A stretch of DNA of 63,162 nucleotides from Frateuria defendens (lineage in GTDB: Bacteria; Pseudomonadota; Gammaproteobacteria; Xanthomonadales; Rhodanobacteraceae), in NCBI RefSeq assembly GCF_001182895.1, contig NZ_LFQR01000082.1:1-63162 (forward strand), given 5' to 3'. Of this stretch, positions 1 to 6,913 are shown one piece after another. The translations under genes and the position numbers were made by a program. The notes under the pieces are model-generated. The model saw only the letters and a program-made list of their open reading frames with translations, did no database searches and was not told the origin of the DNA. Every line of letters begins with the position of its first letter. Within the stretch, counting starts at the first letter, position 1.

Positions 1-45
1 ACAACAGACGACGAAGAACATGGTGGCGCCCGTCACGAACGGTGG

Positions 46-1011
46 ATGATCAGACCATCCCTAGGGAACGGGGCCAGCATTGCCATTCATAGCGAATTCG
101 CATATCCAACGCTTCATAGCGTCGCCGACGCGAAAGGTTTGCTTCCGACCACCGCGCCAATCTTTGCGAAATTGGGGACGACCGACTTCGAGCATGTTCT
201 GCTCGCCTGCTGGTATGCAGAGCACGTCAACGGAGCATTGGGGACACCATCGGCCGACATCTCTGCGGCTTATGCGGAAGTGCGAACAGCACTGATCGAA
301 GCTGTGCACAGCGTCCATCCGGTACATGCCGATGTCGCCGCCGACCTACAACGGGTCGGTACATTCGCGAGCGCTTTCCCGACTGTCGTCAGCCTGAACT
401 ACGACCTCACCTTGTACTGGGCCATGCTGCTGTTCAATGCAGCAAACGGTAGTTGGTTCAAGGATGCCTTCCATCACGGTGAATTTCAGACGAACTGGGA
501 GTACCTGCGGAGGCCATATGGGCACGCTGCCGGAGCAACGCTGGTGTTCTACCCGCACGGCAGTCTTTCTGTGGCTCGCGACTACATTGGTGACGAGACA
601 AAGATCGCGGCATCCACTGGCGCGACGGGCGATTTGCTCGAAGCGATAACCCGAAAGTGGTCGTCCGGGCACTACGTGCCAGTGTTTGTTAGCGAAGGAA
701 CCAGCAAGGAGAAGGTCGCCGCGATTCGCCGGAGTCACTACCTGACGAACGTGTACGAGGAAGTCCTGCCAGCGATCGGCGAGAGTTTGGTCGTTTATGG
801 CTGGAGTTTTGACGAACGGGACCAGCATGTGCTTGATGCCATCTCGGCGAATCCGCTGAAGCGAATGGCGGTCTCCGTGTTTGCTGGTCAGGCAGATGAA
901 GATCAGCAAGCGTTCTGCCACCAGGTTCTGAAGGCTGCTGGCCGGTCCTTGCCTGACACAGAGGTGAAGTTCTTCGACTCGCGAAGCCCTGGATGCTGGA
1001 ACAACCCATGA
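46..1011 (+). CDS. DUF4917 family protein (SIR2-like fold), possibly 5'-incomplete
   Basis: Function is not established; I recognise the protein as DUF4917. Near the N-terminus (residues 7-13) is LGNGASIA, resembling the glycine-rich nucleotide loop of SIR2-type proteins. SLNYD (Asn118-Tyr119-Asp120) resembles the SIR2 TTNYD motif, FYPHGS (His171) resembles the SIR2 catalytic His region, and VVYGWSFDERD (about 249-259) resembles the late SIR2 glycine/aspartate motif. That suggests an NAD-binding or NADase-like fold, by inference only. The frame stays open to base 1 without another start codon, so the true start may lie outside the window; ATG 46 is the first in-frame start. The gene is visibly less GC-rich than the chromosomal genes further on. 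It converges on the lysis cassette in the mobile region beside ssrA, so a defence role is possible. Confidence 0.7.
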   Translation: MIRPSLGNGASIAIHSEFAYPTLHSVADAKGLLPTTAPIFAKLGTTDFEHVLLACWYAEHVNGALGTPSADISAAYAEVRTALIEAVHSVHPVHADVAADLQRVGTFASAFPTVVSLNYDLTLYWAMLLFNAANGSWFKDAFHHGEFQTNWEYLRRPYGHAAGATLVFYPHGSLSVARDYIGDETKIAASTGATGDLLEAITRKWSSGHYVPVFVSEGTSKEKVAAIRRSHYLTNVYEEVLPAIGESLVVYGWSFDERDQHVLDAISANPLKRMAVSVFAGQADEDQQAFCHQVLKAAGRSLPDTEVKFFDSRSPGCWNNP

Positions 1012-1044
1012 CGTGGTAGGGGCGGCAGCTGCGGTTCTTCGTAG

Positions 1045-1524
1045 CTAGATTGCAGTCTTCGGTTCGGCGATGAGGAGCATGACCTCTGCCTCTCGTCGGG
1101 CAACGAGGCCCGGAAGAATCTTGCCGCCGCCATAGACCCAGCGCCGCAGCTCCTTGCCCGCAGCGTGCCAGTCCCGCTGATTGATCCGTCGCCTCAGGGT
1201 CGATGTCTGAAGCCGCCCCGCGCCGAGGTTGAAGGTGAAGTCGACGATGGCCGCGAGTCGCCCCTCTGGTTCAGCGGCCAGCACCGGGCAGTAGCGAAGC
1301 GTGGCGGTGAGTGCTGTGCGCAGGTCCTGACGCAAGTAGATCTCGCCCTCTTCCTCGTTGATCGGTGGATGGTCTGGCTTGCACAAACGGCCGTAGCCGA
1401 TCGTCCAGTAGCCGGCCGGGCAGATATAGGGATGGGCCCGGCGCAGCGGATCTGACCTCGGAATTCGATGAAATCCCTCGAAGCGCTTGGCAAGGGCGAT
1501 AGCTGCCTGGGAAATCTGGCTCAT
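1045..1524 (-). CDS. phage-type endolysin, GH24 lysozyme
   Basis: This predicted muramidase would cleave the glycan backbone of peptidoglycan at the end of a phage cycle. The 159-residue protein begins MSQISQAAIALAKRFEGF, where the Glu of the FEGF segment matches the catalytic Glu of GH24 lysozymes. About 24 residues on, GYWTIGYGRLC matches the T-x-G-Y-G motif. The region FTFNLGAG corresponds to the conserved substrate-cleft helix of the family. There is no obvious export signal, so it would need a holin, and the gene directly upstream encodes a membrane protein that could be one. The chosen ATG overlaps the stop of that gene (ATGA), which favours this start over a longer in-frame extension. 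It is the last gene of a prophage-derived lysis cassette, and whether the cassette is still functional cannot be told. Confidence 0.85.
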   Translation of the reverse strand: MSQISQAAIALAKRFEGFHRIPRSDPLRRAHPYICPAGYWTIGYGRLCKPDHPPINEEEGEIYLRQDLRTALTATLRYCPVLAAEPEGRLAAIVDFTFNLGAGRLQTSTLRRRINQRDWHAAGKELRRWVYGGGKILPGLVARREAEVMLLIAEPKTAI

Positions 1525-1997
1525 GGCTTCACCCGGTCGAACACGCGCCCGATGAACCAAAAGTTCAGCACGCCGGCCCACAGGGCTTGGTCGGCTTCAG
1601 TCCATGCGTGGAGGATGGCAACACTCCAGTCGGCACCGCCTTCAATAGCAGCAACGAAGGCGGCCGTCTTGGCAGCGCAGTACAGCGCCATGAACCAATA
1701 CGTGATGACTGGGCGGACGCTGCTCGACAGGGCATCGGCCCAGCGGACGCCAGTTTTCTCGCCCTGGGTGCGGACGGCTTCGCGCAGCGTCTCGATTGCG
1801 CCCACGTTCCACGCTGCATCGGCTCCGGCGCCGATTTCGTGCATGCGCTGCGCACCGCGTAGCTTCTCGAATTCGAGCGCCTTGTCCTGCATCGACAGCT
1901 CGTGGCCGCGTTCGCTCTTGCGGTCGAGCCACTTGAGAAGTTCAGGTGCCAGGCGAAACGCGCCGCCGAGCAGACCACCAAGAAGGGTCTCGATCAT
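1521..1997 (-). CDS. phage holin-like protein (three-TM GTA holin type)
   Basis: This is a 158-residue membrane protein placed directly before the endolysin. It opens with MIETLLGGLLGGAFRLAPE, a glycine-rich amphipathic segment, followed by a charged helical stretch (about residues 22-85). The C-terminal half has two hydrophobic segments, around 95-120 (VITYWFMALYCAAKTAAFVA) and 138-152 (ALWAGVLNFWFIG). This layout fits the family described as three-transmembrane holins for gene-transfer-agent release (PF11351), recognised from memory. Start and stop both overlap their neighbours by ATGA, so translation is probably coupled with the DUF6127 gene before it and the endolysin after it. A holin role is inferred from topology and position. 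Confidence 0.7.
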   Translation of the reverse strand: MIETLLGGLLGGAFRLAPELLKWLDRKSERGHELSMQDKALEFEKLRGAQRMHEIGAGADAAWNVGAIETLREAVRTQGEKTGVRWADALSSSVRPVITYWFMALYCAAKTAAFVAAIEGGADWSVAILHAWTEADQALWAGVLNFWFIGRVFDRVKP

Positions 1998-2293
1998 TGG
2001 CCACCTCCGAACACCTTGAACTTGATGAGGGCGCCCGCCACCAAGGCCAGCAGGAATCCGGTGGTGACCATCTTGATGACGGTCTGCCAGGCGGTGTGCT
2101 TGGCGGTGTTGAAGGCATCGAGCAGGCCGCGTAGTTCGCGGATGTCGTGGGCGGCGTCGTCACCGTCCAGGCCAACATCGGCCAGGGCACGTTTGGCGCC
2201 GCGTTCGGCGGCGCGATCCAGAAGGTCTTCGAAGTCCTCCTTGCGCAGGAGGAGCATGTTGTCGACCAGCGCGGGATTTTGTGGGTCAGTCAT
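1994..2293 (-). CDS. DUF6127-like small phage membrane protein
   Basis: This is a 99-residue protein of unknown function. The N-terminal two thirds are charged and helical (KEDFEDLLDRAAERGAKRAL, then DIRELRGLLDAFNTAKHTAW), and the end is a single hydrophobic helix, TGFLLALVAGALIKFKVFGG. The DIRELRGLL segment followed by a C-terminal membrane helix is what I recall for DUF6127, a family common in phage lysis regions. The gene is first in a three-gene cassette with four-base ATGA overlaps into the holin and endolysin genes, so an accessory lysis role (spanin-like or second holin) is plausible but unproven. A hairpin terminator lies just upstream and separates it from the DUF2793 fragment. Confidence 0.65.
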   Translation of the reverse strand: MTDPQNPALVDNMLLLRKEDFEDLLDRAAERGAKRALADVGLDGDDAAHDIRELRGLLDAFNTAKHTAWQTVIKMVTTGFLLALVAGALIKFKVFGGGQ

Positions 2294-2314
2294 AGGGCAG
2301 GCTCCAGAAATGCA

Positions 2315-2337
2315 AAACCCGCCACTTGGGCGGGTTT
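2315..2337 (-). terminator. hairpin terminator after the DUF2793 fragment
   Basis: AAACCCGCC and GGCGGGTTT form a perfect 9-bp stem around a 5-base loop. On the minus strand the stem is followed by TTTTGCATTT. It sits between the tail-protein fragment and the lysis genes, as expected for a late phage unit. Confidence 0.6.
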
Positions 2338-2358
2338 CCGGGGTTCAGGGGAAATGGA

Positions 2359-2709
2359 TCAGATGGCGATGCCGGGACTCCAACCGGGGGCCTTGTAGGC
2401 CGAGAGCACTGCCTCGTCCTCGATGAAGCACAGCCAGCCGACTTTGGGGATGTGGTATTCCCAGACGCCCGCGATGCGTGCCGCGATCTGGTCGGTCTTG
2501 CCGCTCCAGACGCCGGTTGCGCCAGCGGGAATGAGGTAGCGATCGCCATTCACCGGGCTAGCCGGCGGGGTCGCCAGATCGCGGTCTTTGACCGACAGGC
2601 TGACGACGGCGCCCAGCCGCTTCAGGTTGGTGATGCCGACCATCTTGGCCGCCGGCGTGGTCAACGTGGCTCCGGAGTAGCCGAGGGCCGCTTGTACCAA
2701 GAGGTTCAA
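2359..2709 (-). pseudogene. DUF2793 phage tail/baseplate protein, 5'-truncated fragment
   Basis: The C-terminal ~115 residues look like a DUF2793 domain of phage tail proteins: VKDRDLATPPASPVNGDRY, then GATGVWSGKTDQIA, then VWEYHIPKVGWLCFIEDE. Upstream, AALGYSGATLTTPAAKMVGI still looks phage-like, but before about position 2706 the frame runs into sequence whose plausible coding content is on the opposite strand. I therefore call this a 3' remnant of a larger tail gene that lost its 5' part in a rearrangement. No convincing start codon or ribosome binding site is seen. The exact upper boundary is approximate. Confidence 0.6.
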
Positions 2710-3129
2710 TCCGCTGACGGTGAGCCGGACATCCTGCAGACCAGCGACGGCAGGCTGACCCTGTCCGTGCCGATCCAGATCAAGCGCCGCAGTGGCCGCA
2801 AGTTGGTCACTCTCCCGAACGGTGAGACTGCACCAGTCAGACCGTGGGACGTGGCGCCAACCTCCATCCAACTGGCGCTGGCCAGGGGCTATCGGTGGCT
2901 GGCCATGCTGGAATCAGGGGAAGCGAAGTCCTTGAAGGAGATCGCCACGCGGGAAGGGATCGACAACAGCTACGTCAGCCGGATGGTCAACCTGACCACG
3001 CTGGCCCCCGACATCGTGGCGGCCATCCTGGACGACGCATTGCCGAACCACATCACGCTGTTTGATCTGGCGGTTGATCCGCCAGCGCTGTGGGATGAGC
3101 AGCGGGAGCGAGTCGGGCTTCCGCGTTGA
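2692..3129 (+). CDS. HTH protein of a recombinase cassette, probably 5'-damaged
   Basis: From about 2722 this encodes a compact HTH protein: a basic opening (VPIQIKRRSGRKLVTLPNG), a central helix-turn-helix (SLKEIATREGIDNSYVSRMV) and a conserved tail (LTTLAPDIVAAILDDALPNH). I recognise this type as the small DNA-binding gene that travels with DUF2924 and serine-recombinase genes on integrated elements; neither partner is seen here. No ATG fits. TTG 2692 is used provisionally and GTG 2767 is the alternative. The first codons overlap sequence homologous to the antisense DUF2793 fragment, so the natural 5' end is probably replaced. Function inferred: DNA binding. Confidence 0.55.
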   Translation: MYQEVQSADGEPDILQTSDGRLTLSVPIQIKRRSGRKLVTLPNGETAPVRPWDVAPTSIQLALARGYRWLAMLESGEAKSLKEIATREGIDNSYVSRMVNLTTLAPDIVAAILDDALPNHITLFDLAVDPPALWDEQRERVGLPR

Positions 3130-3132
3130 AAA

Positions 3133-4050
3133 TCAACCCGCGTCTGCAGGCGACCACGGACCACCTGCCTGCCAGCGGGCTGAAAACACCGCGCTGGCAT
3201 TGGCCGCCTTGATGACGGGAAGCATGAACGCGACCAGTGCAGCAATGACGTCATTCAGCGCCAGCGCTTCCAGGCGGTTCTTTTTCAGGAAGGCCTGCCA
3301 CTGCGCCTGTTTCTGCGCATCTTGCGCAAACGCATCGGTGAGGCCGAATGGGACCTCCCCAGTCAGAGCGGTTTTACGTCGACCGAAGGTCGCCTGAATC
3401 GCTTGGCGAAGGGTGTCGCCATCGAAGTCGGTGTGCTGCGCCAATATCCACAGATCGAAATAATCCTTCATGCGACTGTTGGCGATGCCAAGGGACGACA
3501 GCGCCTCGAATTTCTCGGCCACCACGGTGTAGCGCGGATAGACCCGCAGCTTGGGTGCTGCGAACTCCGCCAGCATGACGGGGTATTCGACATCCTCCGG
3601 GCCAGGCGTCACGGCGTCGCCGAAGCCGATATCGATCTGGATCTGGCAGCGCGCGCCATCGATCACACCGAGCAACGTCACGCGCACACCAGCGTAGTTC
3701 GCCTCCTTGCGAATCTCGGCGGCGTGCACGGTGTCGGGTTGAAACGCCACGCCGTCGTGCGTTTCGATCGCGCAGATATCCCTGAAGACGGCTTCGATGT
3801 GCGGCAGCTCTGCCGAGCCGAATCCCAGAAAATCAGCATCCCTGGTTGGGCGATGTGGAATGTCGAACCACAGGTCAAACAGCAAGGCACCCTTGAGCAG
3901 AAACTGATCCGCGTGCTTCGAGATGCTGATCCGGTACAGCAGCCGCTCAATCGCATAGCGCGTGAGGACCAAGTTGAAATCCTGCTTGGTCTCGCGGGCG
4001 CGGTTGAGCAGACGGGCACGTACTGATGCCGCCACGTTTCGTTCATTCAT
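3133..4050 (-). CDS. abiEii: AbiEii-type nucleotidyltransferase toxin
   Basis: This is the predicted toxin of a type IV (AbiE) toxin-antitoxin/abortive-infection pair; family members are nucleotidyltransferases that arrest growth, for example after phage infection. The 305-residue protein has the MNT fold signature: FLLKGALLFDLWF (G-x-S/A-like loop) followed by RPTRDADFLGFG, where the D-x-D supplies metal ligands. YTVVAEKFEALSSLG and RMKDYFDLWIL are typical of PF08843. ATG 4050 overlaps the stop of the AbiEi gene (ATGA), which decides the start over an upstream in-frame extension. Toxin after antitoxin with coupled translation is the usual AbiE arrangement. The pair lies in the accessory island next to ssrA, consistent with horizontal transfer. 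The stop at 3133 is only a few bases past the convergent HTH gene. Confidence 0.88.
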   Translation of the reverse strand: MNERNVAASVRARLLNRARETKQDFNLVLTRYAIERLLYRISISKHADQFLLKGALLFDLWFDIPHRPTRDADFLGFGSAELPHIEAVFRDICAIETHDGVAFQPDTVHAAEIRKEANYAGVRVTLLGVIDGARCQIQIDIGFGDAVTPGPEDVEYPVMLAEFAAPKLRVYPRYTVVAEKFEALSSLGIANSRMKDYFDLWILAQHTDFDGDTLRQAIQATFGRRKTALTGEVPFGLTDAFAQDAQKQAQWQAFLKKNRLEALALNDVIAALVAFMLPVIKAANASAVFSARWQAGGPWSPADAG

Positions 4051-4646
4051 GACAGGCTTTCCATGTAGGGGCGCATCACATTGGCCACGCGGCACAGGGT
4101 GGCATAGCGCCAGAGTTCGTCCATGCTCACGCGCTTGGCACGCCAGGCTTCCTGCAGCGCTTCCATCGCCACATCGAGGCCGATCTTGTTGCGGAACTTG
4201 AAGCAGTCGGCCACGGTGCGAGCAATGTTGGTCACGCGCACGGTCACGCCATCGATCTGGTGTTCTTCAATCCCATCGGTCAGCGCGGGGCCAGAAAAGC
4301 GCACGATGCGCAGCGGCGGGTAATCCATCTTCGGCGCACGAGCCTTGTTGGGTATGGCGAGCCAGACCTCGAACGGTGACTGCGTGGTGAGGTCGTGCAA
4401 CCGCAGAGCCGACAGCAGGCAGACGATGGCTTGCGGGTGTTTGCGTGCCACCTCGGCCAGCGTGCCATGCTCGGATACGCTGCGATCAGGACGGGCATAC
4501 AGACCGCGACCCACGCGGGTGAGCAGGCCCTGCCGAACCAGCCGCGTGAGGGCGACACTGGGCAGACCCAGCGCATCGAGATCGCGCGGGCGTATCAGGC
4601 CGCGCTGGGCGGCGAGATCCAGAATGGTCTGATGTGAAGTTTCCAT
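4047..4646 (-). CDS. abiEi: AbiEi-type antitoxin and autorepressor
   Basis: This is the predicted AbiE antitoxin, which in studied systems counters AbiEii and represses its own promoter by binding inverted repeats. The N-terminal ~55 residues form a winged helix (ILDLAAQRGLIRPRDLDALG, then LTRLVRQGLLTRVGRGLY). The C-terminal domain carries AIVCLLSALRLHDLT, VWLAIPNKARAPKMDY and VRVTNIARTVADCFKFR, all typical of AbiEi. I chose ATG 4646 (METSHQ); ATG 4664 and TTG 4682 are in-frame alternatives, and none has a strong ribosome binding site. A perfect 8-bp inverted repeat lies just upstream. The gene overlaps the toxin by ATGA. Confidence 0.87.
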   Translation of the reverse strand: METSHQTILDLAAQRGLIRPRDLDALGLPSVALTRLVRQGLLTRVGRGLYARPDRSVSEHGTLAEVARKHPQAIVCLLSALRLHDLTTQSPFEVWLAIPNKARAPKMDYPPLRIVRFSGPALTDGIEEHQIDGVTVRVTNIARTVADCFKFRNKIGLDVAMEALQEAWRAKRVSMDELWRYATLCRVANVMRPYMESLS

Positions 4647-4667
4647 GCCGCCATGATGTTGCATTAC

Positions 4668-4693
4668 GTCGGTAGTTGTCAATATCTACCGAC
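4668..4693 (-). promoter_or_regulatory. inverted repeat upstream of abiEi, candidate operator
   Basis: GTCGGTAG and CTACCGAC form a perfect 8-bp inverted repeat with a 10-base spacer that, on the minus strand, includes TTGACA. AbiEi proteins bind inverted repeats in their own promoters, so this is the likely autoregulatory site. A clear -10 element was not identified. Confidence 0.55.
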
Positions 4694-4699
4694 AAAACA

Positions 4700-4957
4700 C
4701 AACGTAAGCGGTTTCCTTTGCTATCCGATGCTGTAATCCAACCGCTTGATTCGTCCGCGCGTAACCCTTTGATCTATATGGCGCTGACTTGTGGCCTTTG
4801 TGGACTTCGGGCCAGTTCCAGGGAGCGAGGCCGGAGCGAGGGATGGCCAGGAGAGAGTGGAATGTGGCCGGGAACGGCCAATTCGGGCGGCTGGCGAAGT
4901 CCGCAGGCTTCCGCAGGAACCCCCAGCAACACGCGGGAACCGGCGCGATCGGGCAAG
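4700..4957. other. non-coding island edge beside ssrA
   Basis: About 258 bases lie between the AbiE upstream region and the tmRNA terminator. I see no credible gene. Reading frames crossing it run into the tmRNA and are low in protein-like content. An island boundary would be expected here or inside the tmRNA 3' end. No obvious second copy of the tmRNA 3' sequence is visible inside the window, so the other attachment site, if there is one, must be upstream of base 1. Confidence 0.4.
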
Positions 4958-4989
4958 AAAAAACCCCAACCGAGAACGGTTGGGGTTTT
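4958..4989 (-). terminator. ssrA terminator
   Basis: A 13-bp stem (AAAACCCCAACCG with CGGTTGGGGTTTT, loop AGAA) is followed on the minus strand by a run of T. It begins a few bases beyond the tmRNA CCA end, as expected for an intrinsic terminator. Confidence 0.85.
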
Positions 4990-4994
4990 GTTAT

Positions 4995-5347
<353 letters not shown>

Positions 5348-5373
5348 GGGGAAAAGAGCTGGTCAGCATGGCA

Positions 5374-5403
5374 AGTATATGGGGTCGGCGGTTGCGGCTT
5401 CAA
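5374..5403 (-). promoter_or_regulatory. ssrA promoter
   Basis: On the minus strand TTGAAG (5403-5398) and TATACT (5379-5374) are separated by 18 bases. The tmRNA 5' end is 26 bases further on, leaving a short leader for RNase P to remove. Confidence 0.6.
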
Positions 5404-5517
5404 TGCGCCAGACCTTGCTCCCGTCGCCTCGATCCGAATGGCCATGGGGTCGCCGCCCGATTCCTCCCGCCAGAACGCCACGGGCAGAAGCCAGCGCGGA
5501 GATTCGATCACCGAAAA

Positions 5518-5542
5518 CGAAAAAGGCGGCACGAGGCCGCCT
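5518..5542 (-). terminator. terminator after tRNA-Cys
   Basis: AGGCGGC and GCCGCCT form a 7-bp stem with loop ACGAG. On the minus strand it is followed by TTTTT and more T-rich sequence. It closes the tRNA-Gly/tRNA-Cys transcript. Confidence 0.65.
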
Positions 5543-5558
5543 GATTCCGCATTCGCAA

Positions 5559-5632
5559 TGGAGGCCAGGGTCGGAATCGAACCGGCGTACACGGCTTTGC
5601 AGGCCGCTGCATGACCACTCTGCCACCTGGCC
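5559..5632 (-). tRNA. tRNA-Cys(GCA)
   Basis: This 74-nt tRNA reads cysteine UGC/UGU codons. The acceptor starts GGCCAGG at 5632 and pairs with CCTGGCC before the encoded TCCA. The anticodon GCA is at 5600-5598 within CTGCAAA, and the T loop is GGTTCGATTCC. It lies downstream of a tRNA-Gly gene, with which it is probably cotranscribed, although a hairpin lies between them. Confidence 0.95.
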
Positions 5633-5676
5633 ATTGCGCACGGATCACTACGGCAACGCCATCATGATCCGCCGAT

Positions 5677-5704
5677 AAAATAAAACCCCGGCGATCCGAG
5701 GTTT
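5677..5704 (-). terminator. hairpin between tRNA-Gly and tRNA-Cys
   Basis: AAACCCCGG and CCGAGGTTT form a 9-bp stem (one G-U pair in RNA) with loop CGAT. On the minus strand it is followed by TTTTATTTTAT. It could end the first tRNA-Gly transcript or act as a processing or attenuation site. Confidence 0.55.
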
Positions 5705-5713
5705 CACGTGAAC

Positions 5714-5789
<76 letters not shown>

Positions 5790-5802
5790 GTCAGAGCTAG
5801 AA

Positions 5803-5830
5803 AGCATAGCAGAACAGCGGCGGATGTGAA
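5803..5830 (-). promoter_or_regulatory. promoter of tRNA-Gly copy 1
   Basis: On the minus strand TTCACA (5830-5825) and TATGCT (5808-5803) are separated by 16 bases. The -10 element ends 13 bases before the mature tRNA, a good distance for a short leader. Confidence 0.6.
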
Positions 5831-6050
5831 GCCCTTGCGGGGAAATTTTTCATCTTTTCGACATCTTCACCCTGCCCTCGGCGCGACATCGCCCTCCCAT
5901 ACGCGCATGGTCCGCGCGCTTGAAGAAGCCTCCGATGATGCCATGGCAGATGCCGCCCAAAACGACTCAAAAAACGAAGGCCGTCCGAAGCACACCTGGC
6001 ATGGCGCACATACATGAGAGGCACCCGGCTTCACGACAGCCGCAGAAACG

Positions 6051-6076
6051 AAAAAAGGGCCTTAAGGCCCTTTTTT
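6051..6076. terminator. bidirectional terminator between the tRNA-Gly genes
   Basis: The 26-base perfect palindrome has A6, the arm GGGCCTT/AAGGCCC and T6, so it would terminate on either strand. On the minus strand it follows tRNA-Gly copy 2. The remaining sequence between the two tRNA-Gly genes (5790-6118) holds only the copy 1 promoter. Confidence 0.8.
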
Positions 6077-6118
6077 CGAAGACTCGGTGGATTCGTTCGA
6101 ACCCCACGAGCCGGTATT

Positions 6119-6194
<76 letters not shown>

Positions 6195-6207
6195 ATCGGA
6201 GCCGCGC

Positions 6208-6235
6208 ATTCTAATGCGTGGCACGGAATCGTCAA
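6208..6235 (-). promoter_or_regulatory. promoter of tRNA-Gly copy 2
   Basis: On the minus strand TTGACG (6235-6230) and TAGAAT (6213-6208) are separated by 16 bases. The mature tRNA begins 13 bases after the -10 element. It lies in the short gap after pgsA. Confidence 0.7.
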
Positions 6236-6246
6236 GCCCTCTCGTT

Positions 6247-6861
6247 TCAATCGTCGGACTTCGTACCGGACACGGCCGTATGCGGCGCATCGCCCCGCAG
6301 GTAGGGCCATGCGGCGACCAGATAGTAGAGGCCGGACCAGATCGTGAGGATGCCGGCCAGCACCAGCAACGCCTCGCCGATGTGGTAGAGCCGCAGCGCC
6401 TCGGCATCCTTCTCGTGCTGCAGGATCAGCACCACCAGCGCCACCATCTGCATCACGGTCTTCAGCTTGCCGATGAAGGCCACCCTGACGGTGGCGCGCA
6501 TGCCCAGTTCGGCCATCCATTCGCGCAGGGCCGACACGCTGATCTCGCGCCCCACGATGATCGCCGCCGTCACTGCCATCACGATGCCCGGCCAGCCGCC
6601 GCGGTGCGATTCCACCAGCAGGAACAGTGTCACCGCCACCATCAATTTGTCGGCCACCGGGTCGAGGAAGGCGCCGAAGGCCGAGGTCATGTTGAGCCGG
6701 CGCGCCAGGTAGCCGTCGAACCAGTCGGTGATCGCCGCCAGCACGAACACCACCGCCGCCGTGAAGTTGTGGCCGCGGAACGGCAGGTAGAACACCACCA
6801 CCATCACCGGCAGCAATGCCACGCGGAACAGGGTGAGCCAGGTCGGCAGGTTGATGTGCAT
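6247..6861 (-). CDS. pgsA: CDP-diacylglycerol-glycerol-3-phosphate phosphatidyltransferase
   Basis: PgsA is an inner-membrane enzyme that joins CDP-diacylglycerol and glycerol-3-phosphate to make phosphatidylglycerol phosphate, the committed step to phosphatidylglycerol and cardiolipin. The 204-residue protein carries the CDP-alcohol phosphotransferase motif, visible as DGYLAR, a G eight residues later, then FLDPVADK (about residues 50-72). Several hydrophobic segments fit a six-helix membrane protein, beginning with LPTWLTLFRVALLPVMVVVF. Length is slightly above E. coli PgsA (182). It follows uvrC by 52 bases on the same strand, the same uvrC-pgsA order as in E. coli, and the two are probably cotranscribed. 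Confidence 0.95.
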   Translation of the reverse strand: MHINLPTWLTLFRVALLPVMVVVFYLPFRGHNFTAAVVFVLAAITDWFDGYLARRLNMTSAFGAFLDPVADKLMVAVTLFLLVESHRGGWPGIVMAVTAAIIVGREISVSALREWMAELGMRATVRVAFIGKLKTVMQMVALVVLILQHEKDAEALRLYHIGEALLVLAGILTIWSGLYYLVAAWPYLRGDAPHTAVSGTKSDD

Positions 6862-6913
6862 GCAGCGTGTCCTTTACTCCGCCGTCAGTGTCGCATGGAA
6901 CGCGCGGCTACGA

